In this document: positions 11,335 to 21,899 of the stretch, in pieces | Layout: the number at the start of each line of letters is the position of its first letter | Numbering within the stretch: position 1 is the first letter of the stretch | DNA from: Periplaneta americana | Taxonomy: Eukaryota; Arthropoda; Insecta; Blattodea; Blattidae | DNA length: 64,000 nt | Direction of reading: 5' to 3' | NCBI RefSeq assembly: GCF_040183065.1 | Contig: NC_091128.1 | Span: 178,245,168 to 178,309,167 of the forward strand | The notes under the pieces: generated by a model | The model's database searches: none | Seen by the model: the letters and a program-made list of their open reading frames with translations, nothing else | Told to the model about the DNA's origin: nothing | Position numbers and translations under genes: made by a program

Positions 11335-11938
11335 GCTATCTCTCTGATACGCGAAGAGACGGATGACAAGTGTGACGAAGTTGCAGGCAGCAGATGGCGG
11401 GCGCTATGGATGGCTGGCGCAGCATCTCGGTCCACCCATTGACACGGCATTCATCTGCCAGGGCTTTCAACGCGTCACTGACCACGAATGGCGAGGACTC
11501 GGGCCCACACAATATCCGTAATGAAGTGGGCTAAGTCATGCTTTCTTTCATGCTGCACAGGGGTGCCCAGTCTGCTTCAGGACTTGCACGTTATCGTCAT
11601 TATTTTACTTGAATTGTACAAACGTATAGCAATGCATATTGCTAAAGCAATTACTTCTCTTAATTTATTAGGAACTGAACTTAAAATGGTAATAAGCGAA
11701 CAGGACTCACCAATCTGGTTGATTTGCTCTAAGCTTCTAATTCACTGCTCTACGGCTGTTATAAAGGTCTCTCTATTTATAAAAAGTATCCCTCTTACGT
11801 CTACAGTTTCATAAAATGTCTCCAAATAATTTAACACTGTCGTACAGTTTCTACAAATGGCAGTCGCTATGACTGAACAATTTAAAAAGGGTTTGAGACA
11901 TCTATACTGGATATGAAGTAATAAAATACAGTACATAC
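11335..11938. other. Non-coding stretch, nothing recognised
   Basis: No protein family, RNA gene or repeat boundary identified. Confidence 0.3.
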
Positions 11939-12794
11939 CAGGCCTGCACAAGGTTTGCGCTCTCCGAGCCGGCTCACAGCTCATGAGCGGAGGCAGATAT
12001 TGACTGCGCTCTGTATAAGGGTGGACTGGAAGAAGGGGTGAGCTCGTACAAAATGTACACAAAAGGAAGTACTATTACGAGTGTTTATGAAATGAATTCC
12101 CGTTCAGTGTTTGCAAAACTATCTTGGATTATTATTAATTAATAAAGAAATGTTTATTTTACAGAAATAATAGAAATTCTATAGCTACTTAAATGTACAT
12201 TATCATTTTGTTATATTTTTATTTATCAGTACATCAAAACGAGGTTTTATGCTGTTGGCAGCTGAAAGGAACAGTAGCCTACTGATCGTAATGAAACATC
12301 AGTTACAGATGTTCGATGTCTGCCTTTATTAAAGTTGATTATAGAAAACAGTTGCTCACAAATATAAATGTTGAGCCAAACATAGCAATTATTTTCACAG
12401 CCAGCCTGTGTAGTCGTGGATATTATTGCTAATGTTTAGTCTTGTAAAACTCAACCGGGCTAGTAGTATTATTCAAACGATCTTTAGTCCTTAGGTCACA
12501 TTGAAGATCAATAAGTTCGAGCTGTAAATCGTTAAATGTTAAATGTTATGTTCCGTCTTTTAGATTCCTCCATACTGTACTGTAGCAGTAGGTAAGCAAC
12601 GTGAAACAGTTACTGAGAATAGGCCTACACACTGCACTCCACTAGAGAGCTGAGTGGTCGTTTCCCTCTCCTCTACCTATAGCAAGTCTATGTCATTCTG
12701 ACGTATCTTCCTCTCCGTTTCGGCGAGCGGTAAACACAGCTCTCCCGCTCCGAAGGAGCGCGCGCGCTCGTTGAGCGCTGTTTGTGCAGGTATG
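11939..12794 (-). mobile_element. Degenerate hAT-like transposon
   Basis: The left end CAGGCCTGCACAAGGTTTGC and the right end (reading inward on the minus strand CATACCTGCACAAACAGCGC) are imperfect hAT-style inverted repeats, both with CCTGCACAA and subterminal GCGCTC. A hAT dimerisation-domain relic lies inside (12285-12425, minus strand). The flanking octamers (GTACATAC and GTACCGGT) match only at the first four positions, so the target duplication is not proven. Confidence 0.55.
12285..12425 (-). pseudogene. hAT transposase dimerisation-domain fragment
   Basis: The minus strand encodes LAVKIIAMFGST, then after a one-base frameshift YICEQLFSIINFNKG, followed by a VTDVSLRS block. This matches the C-terminal dimerisation region of hAT transposases (pattern FGST-YICEQ-FS...NK...R...T-D-L). 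The frameshift and short length make it non-functional. It supports calling the surrounding 11939-12794 segment a hAT relic. Confidence 0.65.
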
Positions 12795-12910
12795 GTACCG
12801 GTATATATTTTCTTTGACACTGATATTCGTGTAGCCTACAGTATAGAATACATAACTCATAAACCGATTATGTCTATTTTCTGGAGCCTCTAATGCCAAT
12901 TCATTCATGG

Positions 12911-13057
12911 CGATGTATGCAATGGAGGGGGAAAGAAACTGGCTATACTATCCCATTATCTCCTGGCCTAGTTGCCTCATAAGTGGCGCTTTTTGGTATC
13001 ACTTGTGAGGGCCAGACCTGTCTTCGGACAGTTGACTAAACAACAATAACAACAACA
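12911..13057 (+). repeat. Short interspersed repeat X, copy 1 (CAA-rich tail)
   Basis: Begins GATGTATGCAATGGAGGGGG and ends in an AACAACAATAACAACAACA tail. Related copies lie at 27061-27196 (minus) and 55497-55630 (plus). I see no RNA polymerase III boxes, so the family is unassigned; it behaves like a short retroposon. Confidence 0.65.
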
Positions 13058-13061
13058 TAGT

Positions 13062-13570
13062 GTTCTGCCCATATGCAGGTCTTTCACTGCAAACTCAGCT
13101 TTCTCCGATCTTTTCTATTTTCTGCCTTCCTCTTAGCCTCCTCATATGATCCATATAATGTCATCTATCATCTGATATCTTCTTCTGCCCCGAACTCTTC
13201 TCCCTTTCACCATTCCTTCCAGTGCATCCTTCAGTGGTCAGTTTCTTCTAAGCCAGTGACCCAGCCAATTCCTTTTTCTCTTCCTGATCAGTTTCAGCGT
13301 CATTCTTTCTTCACCCACTCTTTCCAACACAGCTTCATTTCTTATTCTGTCTGTCCATTTCACACGTTCCATTCTTCTCCATATTCACATTTCAAATGCT
13401 TCTAGTCGTTCCTCTTCACTTCGTCGTAATGTCCATGTTTCTGCCCCATACATTGCCACACTCCGCACAAAGCACTTCACTAGTCTCTTCCTTAGTTCTT
13501 TTTGCAGAGGTCCGCAGAATTTGCTCCTTTTCCTATTAAAAGCTTCCTTTGCCATTGCTATTCAATGTCA
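13062..13570 (-). pseudogene. RTE-like LINE family B, C-terminal fragment
   Basis: On the minus strand: FNRKRSKFCGPLQKELRKR, a GAETWTLR block, EAFEMWIWRRMERVKW, ERVGEER, RNWLGHWLRRNCLLKDALEG, and RGRRRYQMIDDI, then stops. This is the region after the RT domain in RTE-like LINEs. The nearly identical fragment at 48541-48930 (plus) belongs to the same family. It is distinct from the (AAGT)n-tailed family. The frame is broken by several stops. Confidence 0.7.
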
Positions 13571-14234
13571 ATGAGGAGAAGCATTTAAAACGCGTCCTTG
13601 CAAGGGAAATCGGAAATGTCTATGCTATTCATAATAATTTCTCACAAAGAAAGGGAGACATCTGCATGGCAGACCAGGCAACCACTGAGATCTAGATTAC
13701 AAACACACAAGAATTTAATTTAACTAATCAACATGAAAACTGTACCAATTGGAAACTAGTATTACTAACTATAAAAATAATTGCTATAAAATTTTGATAC
13801 ACTCACATTAATATGTAGAACACAAATTAGCATTTAATATATGTACAGTGTCCTTAAGGGGACACTTCTGTGAGTTTTAAAACTTTTACAATTTTCATCC
13901 AAAATTTATGAATTTTAAACTACATAAATATACCTGCAATAATATCACCTGTACAAAATTTTGTGCCATTAGGGCTAATAGTTTCGAAATGATATTTTTT
14001 AAATGTATTTTATATTGACGTCACTAAAAAGGCTCCTTGCGTCACAATTTTCACATTTTTTAATTCATATTAGCTCAAAGGCTTGAAAATAGTCATGGGA
14101 ACATAAATTAATTAGCTTTTTGAGCTCGGTCTAAATAGAGAGCCACAATACATTTTTAAATCGATTTTCTTATAGGCCTACATCTTTATTACAGAACTTT
14201 TAACACTGTATCACTTCGGAATATGTATGATAAG

Positions 14235-15165
14235 ACTTTCTTGTGTTAAATTTTAACGTACCCTGTTAACATGTTTCGACCTATTTTCGGTCATCTTCGG
14301 AACTGGTCGTTGTTGGTCTTGGCGCCTCTTGTTTCCTGTGTGGGTACGTTCGTAGTGTAGAGTCAAAGAGTGTGTGTGTTTTGAAGTTGAGTTGTGTGTT
14401 GAGAATATCGTTGGGGATTTTTCGTGTGTCTGTATATTTCATATTGTTGTAGTGTGTTGAGTTTCTGGCTTTTTGGTTGGATGTGCAGTATTTCCATGTC
14501 TGTGTTGATGTCTCTGTAGGTGTGGTTGGCATTTGTGATGTGTTCTGCATATGTGGAGGTGTTTTGTAATTTTGTTATGGCTGTGATGTGTTCTTTGTAA
14601 CGTGTTTGAAATGATCTGCCTGTCTGTCCTATGTAGAAGTTGTTGCAGGTGTTACATTTAAGTTTGTATACGCCTGTGTGGTTGTATTTGTTTGTTTGTG
14701 TGTTGAGATGTTTTTATAGATTGTTATTTGTTCCGTATGCGATGTTGTAGTTCAATTTCTTGAATGAGGTTGCAATTTTATGTGAGTTTTTGTTTTCGTA
14801 TGTTAGTGTGATGCATTTTTTGTGTTCTTGTGTTTGTGTTGTATTCTTCTGTTTTTTGTGGTTTTGTTTTGTCTTACGTATTATGTTGTCTATTATGTTG
14901 GGGTTGTATCCGTTTTCTTGTGCTATGTATTTGATTGTGTTTAGCTCTTCGTTGTAATCCTGTTGGTTCATTGGTATGTTGAGTAGTCTGTGTACCATTG
15001 TTCGGAATGCAGCTTGTTTGTGTTGTGTGGGGTGGTTAGATGTGTTGTGTATGTGTGTTCTTGTTGTTGTTGTGGGTTTTCTGTATACTTTGAATGTATG
15101 TTTGTTGTCTACTTTTGTTATTGTGATATCTAGAAAATTTATGGATTTGATTTTCTTAATTTTTC
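14235..15165 (-). pseudogene. Penelope-like element: RT C-terminus plus GIY-YIG endonuclease
   Basis: Read on the minus strand from about 15165: INFLDITI, FKVYRKPT, AAFRTMVHRLLNIPM, ELNTIKYIAQENGYNP. These are the blocks following the catalytic core of Penelope-like RTs. Next comes a GIY-YIG nuclease domain with GVYKLKCNTC and NFYIGQTGRSFQTRYKEH, including the two signature tripeptides GVY and YIG. One in-frame TAA (near 14715) and a frameshift near 14430 inactivate it. The C-terminus (DILNTQLNFKTHTLFDSTL) matches the fragment at 34502-34815. RT palm motifs are missing through 5' truncation. A hammerhead-like motif lies just beyond the coding end. Confidence 0.85.
14265..14303 (-). ncRNA. Hammerhead-ribozyme-like motif 1 (Penelope 3' end)
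   Basis: Minus strand, in order: stem I strand GTT; core CCGAAGA (consensus CTGANGA, so position 4 is changed); T; stem II GACC/GGTC around loop GAAAATA; GAAA with its last A beginning stem III ACA/TGT; cleavage-site T; stem I partner AAC. Stem II is perfect, stem III is 3 bp without a loop, and stem I is short. Hammerhead ribozymes are known in Penelope-like elements. The altered core suggests this copy is inactive. Confidence 0.5.
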
Positions 15166-15199
15166 ACCATTATTTCACCATAGTGTCCCCTTAAGAATT

Positions 15200-15890
15200 T
15201 GTTAAGAAATGCTTTCTATTTCATGTTGCAGTATACTTAGAGATTTCAATTAATTATTTGCATATTTAAAACAACTTCCCCGAGCTCCGAAAAGAAGACC
15301 TTCTACCTGCCATACTTCACTCCACACAAATCTAAGTGCACGACTTTCTAAACGCAGAGCGGCCGACGCTGTTGCTCTGCATTGGCACCCCTGGCCGGGG
15401 CAGTGTGTGTGATTGGCCACACCACTCGTCCCCTATCTGAACACAATGCAGGATTTGTTCAAAACGTTACATGCTTTGAGTCAGTGCAGACCGCCAAAAT
15501 GTTTATGTTGTACAGCAGTGCTAACAAGACAAATGGCCGGGAAGAAGAGCGATGAAGAAGCGTAATTTATGTGCTTTTATTTATACTCGAGCATTATGAG
15601 CTTTAAGAGGCAAGAGATAAATAGATGCGGATCCGGGCAGCTTGGAATGCTACACAACTGCAGAGGGCGACATTTCTGTTTGAGCGCCGTTATCCATCTC
15701 AAGATGAAGATAGAAAAGAAATCACGAATTAAGTATTTTAAGATTTATAGCTACCTTAGCACTCCTGTCTACAAACCACATTCCAAGCAGAACCTATTTT
15801 GTGGCAAAGTAGAAGAATAGAGAATGAAGGCCTATAGCCTACAGTTCTTGATTGATTAATAAAAATTAACAATGCAAGTAGAGATTTGGC
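15200..15890. other. Non-coding stretch, nothing recognised
   Basis: No protein family or repeat boundary found. A GC-richer patch at about 15350-15430 has no recognised content. Confidence 0.3.
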
Positions 15891-15899
15891 ACAAGGAAC

Positions 15900-15944
<45 letters not shown>

Positions 15945-15950
15945 TACTAC
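15900..15950. repeat. (TTA)n microsatellite
   Basis: About 15 trinucleotide copies ending in ACT variants, lying just before the tail of RTE copy 3. Confidence 0.9.
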
Positions 15951-15984
15951 TATTTTAATTGTAAACAATGTATTATTATTGATA

Positions 15985-17012
15985 TACTTACTTACTTACT
16001 TACTGGCCTTTAAGGAACTCGGAGGTTCATTGCCGCCCTCACATAAGCCCGCCATTGGTCCCTATCCTGAGCAAGATTAATCCAGTCTCTATCATCATAT
16101 CCCACTTCCTCAAATCCATTTTAATATTATCTTCCCATCTACATCTCGGCCTCCCTAAAGGTCTTTTTCCCTCCGGCCTCCCAACTAACACTCTATATGC
16201 ATTACTGGATTCGCCCATACGTGCTACATGTCCTGTCCATCTCAAACGTCTGGATTTAATGTTCCTAATTATGTCAGGTGAAGAATACAATGCGTGCAGT
16301 TCTGTGTTGTGTAACTTTCTCCATTCTCCTGTAACTTCATCCCTCTTAGCCCAAAATTTTTTCCTAAGCACTTTATTATCAAACACCCTTAACCTATGTT
16401 CCTCTCTCAAAGTGAGAGTCCAAGTTTCACAACCATACAGAACAACCGGTAATATAACTGTTTTATAAATTCTAACTTTCACATTTTTTGACAGCATACT
16501 GGATGATAAAAGCTTTTCAACAGAATAATAACAGGCATTTCCCATATTTATTCTGTGTTTAATTGCCTCCCGAGTATCATTTATATTTGTTACTGTTGCT
16601 CCAAGATATTTGAACTTCTCCACCTCTTCAAAAGATAAATTTCCAATTTTTTCTATTTTCATTTCGTACTATATTCTGGTCACGGGACATAATCATATAC
16701 TGTGTCTTTTCGGGATTTACTTCCAAACCTATCTCTTTACTTGCTTCCAGTAAAATTCCCGTATTTTCCCTAATCGTGTGTGAATTTTCTCTTAACACAT
16801 TCACGTCATCCGCAGAAAAGTAACCCGTTCAATTCCAAACCCTCTCTGTTATCCTGGACTTTCCTAATGGCATACTCTAGAGCGAAGTTAAAAAGCAAAG
16901 GTGATAGTGCATCTCCTTTCTTTAGCCCACAGTGAATTGGAAACGCATCCGACAGAAACTGACCTATACGGACTCTGCTGTACGTTTCACTGAGACACAT
17001 TTTAATTAATCG
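15985..17012 (-). pseudogene. RTE-like LINE reverse transcriptase, 3' part (copy 3)
   Basis: Minus strand, from 17000: [40 protein letters not shown] (the RT box before the catalytic site), then [48 protein letters not shown], and a C-terminus broken by a frameshift. The catalytic YADD is destroyed: about 11 bases are missing and only the ADD-coding part remains near 16805-16815. Tail (AAGT)n at 15985-16003. Its 5' end stops at almost the same element position as copy 4 (25471-26143). Confidence 0.85.
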
Positions 17013-17019
17013 TAGTAGT

Positions 17020-18000
17020 AGTAGTGATAATTGCTTAATAATGAAATGGTGAGAGGAAAATGGAACTAGGCTTATTGCCCTGCTCTTGGAACAAAGCGAA
17101 GTCTCCAGCGTGAAAAGTCGCCGTTGGAGCGATGGTTCTCATCAAGATATTGAAAATAAGAAAACTTAAACATTATCAAGGCGTAAAGGCCCGCTTGTCT
17201 ATGAACAAAGGGTTATGAGGATGTCATGTAACAAATAGAATCACTGAACCATTTACGAAAGCGGAAGAGTTCATTTTTAATTATTATAAATCACCCGAGT
17301 CACCTGCCACGAGTTGGCCCAAATGCAACAAATATGGTGTAAACATGATCAGTACTAATGATAGTGATCTTCACTCCAACACCAGAGATCGTGATACCCA
17401 GCTCACGACCCTTCCAAATTAAAACCACTTTGATCTCGAAAGCGTTCACATCGATCCAGAGACCCATACATCAACGCCTGCAGCATCATTATGCGTCATT
17501 TCTCTTCATATTGCATGCTTGTTTGAGACAAATGAAAGCTTATTTCCAGAGAAAGGTAAAATGGCTTATGGATTCGTGGTTGTGAGACGAGAAAAAGGAA
17601 ACAAATGAAGGGAGAAAGGGAAGTTACGACGGAACCTTCTCTCGGTATAATGATCTCCAGTTTCCAAGGCGACCGAAATCAGAACGCTCCTGCGCACACA
17701 TCACGTCATCTCATGAGCCAATCCCTTTTAGTCGCTTTTCAAGCGATGAAATTAACTATGAAGGTTATAAAATCATGAAATGCGATTTCTCTAGTTTGCC
17801 ACAGCTCCTGAGTCAGCTCACCATAACAAGTCTTACAAATGGTATGAAGGCACGATGAATGACTGCGTATAAAGCACGTGAGGGCAGTATTGTTCATAAT
17901 GGGTGTAGAGAAATGAAGAGAAACAGCTGTTTATAGTTTCCTTGGTTACAAGGATGTGCATGTTCTTCCATGTAAATTTTAAGAGTCAGGATAAAAACAT
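17020..18000. other. Non-coding stretch, nothing recognised
   Basis: No gene or repeat family recognised, apart from an ATAGTAGTAGTAG-like run near 17012-17022. Confidence 0.3.
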
Positions 18001-18006
18001 CATCTA

Positions 18007-18118
18007 AATCTCACATTCCCAGGACCATGCATAGGCCGTGGTGGTTACATGCATTGGCCAACAAGGTCCCCAGATCTTTCTCCTGTCGATTTTTTTTCTA
18101 TGGGGTTGGATAGAGAGC
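18007..18118 (+). pseudogene. DDE transposase C-terminal scrap (Tc1/mariner-like)
   Basis: The frame reads NLTFPGPCIGRGG, then HWPTRSPDLSPVDFF, matching the signature before the third catalytic acidic residue of Tc1/mariner-type transposases common in insects (pattern IGRGG-x-x-WPPRSPDLTPLDFFLWG). Only about 37 residues survive, without flanking inverted repeats. The TCTATGGGG after DFF shows decay of the usual FLWG. Confidence 0.65.
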
Positions 18119-18179
18119 AACGTTTACTGTTGTTGAACAGAGTGGAAAAATATATTTAAATGTGTTAACGTCATATAAA

Positions 18180-18340
18180 TAAGCAAGAAATGCAGCTATT
18201 AAATCATTTTTTTTATTATTTTGTGACATGTTCGTATTTTTTTGCTTAAATTTCACTGATAAGTAGTAATCTGGTGGAGCGCAACAGAAGACCTTATGGC
18301 CTTAACTCCGCCAGAATAAACAAATTAATAAATAAAATAC
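18180..18340 (+). mobile_element. LINE 3'-end fragment with terminal hairpin
   Basis: Contains the hairpin AGAAGACCTTATGGCCTTAA with CTCCGCC, followed by an AAATA-rich tail near 18310-18340. It is the same terminal structure as at 18640, 32760 and 50600. No coding part remains. Confidence 0.6.
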
Positions 18341-18344
18341 AACA

Positions 18345-18708
18345 TTAAGTCATTACTTAATTGTAATCTAATACTAATAGTATACTAATGTGTTTATTTT
18401 TATTTCTACTGTGTACATTTTTTATTGAATTATCGGCTTCTGTGTTTATGTGATTCGTATTTGATTCTAACAACATTAATATGTATTCCACTATGTTTTT
18501 TTTTTTTTTTTGAGGTAAATTTTTATGTAACTACCTCTTTTGATCTCATTATGTACCTAAATTGTATTAGTATGTAATTACTTAATTCTGATCCAGTTTT
18601 ATGTTCAACTGTGTAAGCAAGTTTTAATCCTGGTTGAGTGTAAGAGAAGGCCTTACGGCCTTAACTCTGCCAGGTTAAATAAAGCCATTATTATTATTAT
18701 TATTATTA
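18345..18708 (+). mobile_element. LINE 3'UTR with terminal hairpin and (ATT)n tail
   Basis: About 300 bp of AT-rich 3'UTR, then the hairpin AGAGAAGGCCTTACGGCCTT with AACTCTGCCAGG, AAATAAAG, and (ATT)n at 18688-18708. A T17 run sits at about 18496-18512. Coding sequence is absent. Confidence 0.65.
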
Positions 18709-18768
18709 ATATGTCATTCCTTCATACCAATTGTAAGGCTTTTTATGCGCAAATTGAAACAACTGTAT

Positions 18769-18769
18769 C

Positions 18770-18813
<44 letters not shown>

Positions 18814-18960
18814 GTAATAATAATAATATTATTAATAATTTATTTATTTATTTACTTATTTATTTATTTATTTATTTATTTATTCTGGCGAAGTCAAGGC
18901 CATGAGGCCTTCTCTTCCACTTAGCCAGAAACAAAAGAAGCTGATACAATTTTACAGACT
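18769..18960 (-). mobile_element. LINE 3' end in opposite orientation, with (AAT)n(TTTA)n tail
   Basis: (AAT)n (18769-18832) and (TTTA)n (18838-18883) precede CTGGCGAAGTCAAGGCCATG and AGGCCTTCTCTTCC, the terminal hairpin on the minus strand. This LINE end lies tail-to-tail with the preceding one. Confidence 0.6.
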
Positions 18961-18964
18961 AATA

Positions 18965-20070
18965 TTTAAGGAACACTCCACACCCATTGAAAATTTCACG
19001 CTTGTTTATATGGACTTTTTTTTTACTTAGAATAGTATATATTAGTACCCCCTAAAATATTTACTATTCCTCATGAATCACTCTGTATATAGCCTACTAC
19101 TAAAGACTAGTGTCTAAACGAATAAGCAAGAATAATACACTCTATCACCTAGCAATTTAATAACGTGAATCACGTGACTAGGGAAGTTTAAAGTGAACCG
19201 CATGTGCCCTTGATGTTCATTTATTAAACACAGTTTCACACCTGGGATTTCGTATCCGCTATTTTCTGATCCATAGACCGTACACTAGTGCCGGGAATTT
19301 CTGCACCATTATTATACGTCGTTTCACCTGATATTGCATGCTTGTTTCCTACATCATCAAGAGAAATGAAGGTCTAAGAGTGTTATTTCCTGAAACAGAG
19401 GTGAAAAACTTGAGGATTATTCGTGGTTACAAGGCGAGGAAAAGAAAACAAATGGAAAGGAGCCGAAGGGTGCGAAGGGACGGTCGTCATTAAACATAAT
19501 TCCACAGCTAGGATTTCCACCCGCCGCATGGAGCTGCTCACAAAAAAGGGAGAGAACGATTCTGTGTGGATGAGTAATGTAAGACGAGAAATAAACATTT
19601 TCTGAGGGTTTGGGGGGGGGGGGGAGCTGGTTTTGGAAAACGGTGTAATGAGAAAGCTGCCGGGCGGAAGTGGCCTATAGCTTACAGTTGCGGCCGGGCT
19701 CGCACGCAATTCCGCCATCAGAGCAACAAGCGGCAGATGACATTTGGTGGAGCTATCAACTTATATTAAATTGCCTCGGCTTGGCCTCTCATCTGCTGCC
19801 ATCTATATCAATCTTATGACCCGTGTGTGCACAAGGTCTATTAGACTGCAGAAATTGTGTGTTCAGGCGCTTGATAAATGACGTGGGGTCTATCTGCGAC
19901 TGGTCAGCACTTTCCCATTGTCTGTAATCTTCCAATTTTCGGAATGTGTTTAAGCTATAGGACTGCATCATCACGATCTTCACATTCAACACGTTCTGTG
20001 TTCCAGCGTGTCTCCACTCACATCATTCTCCTTCGATTCTCTTGTCAAAGTTGTTGGCAGTACGTAATAG
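18965..20070. other. Non-coding stretch, nothing firmly recognised
   Basis: Contains a G-run (about 19612-19624) and a segment (19922-20000) that recurs inverted at 21977-22053. The open frames match no family. Confidence 0.35.
19922..20000 (+). repeat. Short dispersed repeat, inverted partner at 21977-22053
   Basis: CTGTAATCTTCCAATTTTCG through to CACATTCAACACGTTCTGTG appears in reverse complement at 21977-22053 (AGAACGTGTTGAATGTGAAG ... GGAAGATTACAGA) with moderate divergence. The two copies bracket the 20.1-20.8 kb palindrome and the 21.3-21.9 kb element. Family unknown. Confidence 0.6.
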
Positions 20071-20194
20071 AGCGGGACGACATCTGCAAATCATTTTATT
20101 TCGGATGTGTCTAGTAATGCCATAAAATAATCTTATAAATTTCAATCAAAGACACAACTATCTGCAAATGTTTATTTGCTACATGAATATAAGG

Positions 20195-20236
20195 TATATA
20201 AACGTTTTCGCCTTGTGGGGCATCATCAGATATATT
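20195..20236 (-). ncRNA. Hammerhead-ribozyme-like motif 2
   Basis: Minus strand, in order: stem I ATAT; perfect core CTGATGA; T; stem II GCC/GGC around CCACAA; GAAA; stem III AAC/GTT (counting the last A of GAAA) with no loop; cleavage T; stem I partner ATAT. This is the best core of the five. The single T between the core and stem II differs from the canonical form, where stem II follows directly. Confidence 0.55.
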
Positions 20237-20664
20237 GAAATTATGTGATCTGAACTTAGATTAAATTAGATTTTTAAAAGCAAATACGATCAGTGTGTAA
20301 TACATGGTGATAAAATTTCATGAGTTATATGTATACTAATTGTAACAAGAAATAAGATAAAATGATGAAATTTCAATGTAGTGTAAATTCAAATATGATT
20401 AAAATTGGAATTGTGTTTACATATAACTCATGTTACATTATAATACATTTTATCAAATAATAATGTAACATGAGTTATATGTACACACAATTCCAATTTT
20501 AATCATATTTGAATTTACACTACATTGAAATTTCATCATTTTATCTTATTTCTTGTTACAATTAGTATACATATAACTCATGAAATTTTATCACCATGTA
20601 TTACACACTGTTCGTATTTGCTTTTATAAATTTAATTTAATCTAAGTTCAGATCACATAATTTT

Positions 20665-20706
20665 AATATATCTGATGATACCCCACAAGTCGAAAAAGTT
20701 TATATA
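20665..20706 (+). ncRNA. Hammerhead-ribozyme-like motif 3 (degenerate)
   Basis: Mirror copy of motif 2 in the right arm. The core CTGATGA and GAAA are kept, but stem II has lost pairing (ACC...GTC) and stem III reads AAA/GTT. Probably inactive. Confidence 0.45.
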
Positions 20707-21276
20707 CCTTATATTCATGTAGCAAATAAACATTTGCAGATAGTTGTGTCTTTGATTGAAATTTATAACATTATTTTATGGGACGACATCGCTTGATTCA
20801 ACTATATTATGCTCTCTTTCGTAACATTCTGTCTTATGGTATCCATATTTAGGACAATGGTGGCAATGCGGAGAAAATACTTAGGCCTATTATGCAGAAA
20901 AAGACCCTACAAAGAAAATAAATGGCTGGCTCATCTTATGAAACTTACTGTCGACGTTCGTTCCAAAATCGTAGAATATTGTTATTAATACAGGGTGGTT
21001 ATAAAATTTCGATCCATTTTCGATTTAAAGTTGGAATCTGGTTTTCGTTTCAGACTTCTTTCAACTTGTACTTTTCATCTGTAAATTATTGACCATCACT
21101 TTTCAAAGACCCTGTATAATAAATTGTCTGACATTCAGAAACATGAATTGAAGTAACTTTGGTTTATAATATCTATTCCACAGTCACCCCACCAGATATA
21201 ATCATTCATAGTCATAGTCATAGTCATAACGTAAGATTGACTAAAAGTAAACAATGCTTCAACTTTATTGCAATAC

Positions 21277-21890
21277 AAATATGTTTATGCTCGACCATGC
21301 CGAAATGTAGTAATTATACACCTGGTAGCAGCCCTTTAATGCATGTCATTAAAGTATACCTATTCATTAAAGTTCAGGTTTTCGATTATTCTCGGATATG
21401 CAATCGAAAGACAACTAGGGAAACGTCACGGAGGCTGGAAATCCAATACTGTCGCAGAAGGTTATGTTCTGTTACTATAATAATTAGCGTTAATTGTAAA
21501 TAATATTGAAATAAATTCAGTTTGTCATCTCGTTTTTCAATTCTAAATCAATTTCCAGGTTATATCAAGACTAATGTTCATGTTATTCTCTAGATTATAT
21601 CAAGGTCAATGACATTCGCGCCTCGGAAAAAAATCAATACTTTCGCGTCTGCGCACATCTCACAATTCAGGTCAGTTCTGTTCGTCACTTAACATAACCA
21701 TAACATGAAAACTTATGAATAATTTCAAGTTAGAAATATGGTCGAGCATAAAAAGTCGTATGAAACTTGCCTATAATGGTAATTAAGACTCTCGTATGAA
21801 AATTATGAAACTCGCTTGCGCTCGTTTCATAAATAAACATACTCCCGTCTTAATTACTACCATTATAGGCTCGTTACATAATGTACTATT
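21277..21890. mobile_element. TIR/foldback element Y, copy 1 (614 bp)
   Basis: A near-identical copy lies at 47788-48446. It contains inverted TTTATGCTCGACCAT (about 21284) and ATGGTCGAGCATAAA (about 21738). Its last 120 bp form a long hairpin (21770-21869). Conserved internal blocks include GGAGGCTGGAAATCCAATAC and ATTCTCTAGATTATATCAAG. No coding sequence. The superfamily is unknown because the outer boundary and target duplication are unclear. Confidence 0.65.
21770..21869. repeat. Conserved 100-bp hairpin at the end of element Y
   Basis: CCTATAATGGTAATTAAGAC pairs with GTCTTAATTACTACCATTAT about 80 bp later. The loop side contains GAAACTCGCTTGCGCTCGTTTC-like self-complementary sequence. 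Copy 2 has the same fold at 48326-48425 despite base changes. Confidence 0.7.
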
Positions 21891-21899
21891 AATAGATTG

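Larger units (their letters stand above)
13858..15190. mobile_element. TTAA-flanked TIR element (piggyBac/Kolobok type)
   Basis: Ends are GGGGACACT and AGTGTCCCC, flanked by TTAA at 13854-13857 and 15191-15194. A TTAA target is characteristic of piggyBac and Kolobok elements. The native left part (about 13858-14200) is AT-rich and non-coding; the native right part is only about 30 bp (15160-15190). Between them lies a Penelope-like retroelement fragment, so this is a host element split by a later insertion. Confidence 0.7.
20120..20781. mobile_element. Long palindrome of about 320-bp arms (paired Penelope-like ends)
   Basis: The sequence from CCATAAAATAATCTTATAAA reads back in reverse complement up to 20781, with the centre near 20455 and few differences between arms. 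Each arm carries a hammerhead-like motif facing outward (20195-20236 minus, 20665-20706 plus), as at the Penelope-like ends at 14.3 and 34.5-35.0 kb. The 11-mer GGGACGACATC occurs at 20074-20084 and 20780-20790, possibly a long target duplication, although 35 bp separate the left copy from the arm. No coding sequence remains. Confidence 0.6.

Noticed and set aside
11742..12062. 106-codon minus-strand frame
   Set aside because: Crosses the left end of the hAT-like element and has no domain; chance frame.
12693..12908. 71-codon minus-strand frame with Arg-rich C-terminus
   Set aside because: Overlaps the right end of the hAT-like relic; composition-driven, no motif.
20074..20790. Treating GGGACGACATC as a proven 11-bp target duplication of the palindrome
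   Set aside because: 35 bp separate the left copy from the arm; could be coincidence or an older event, so only flagged as possible.
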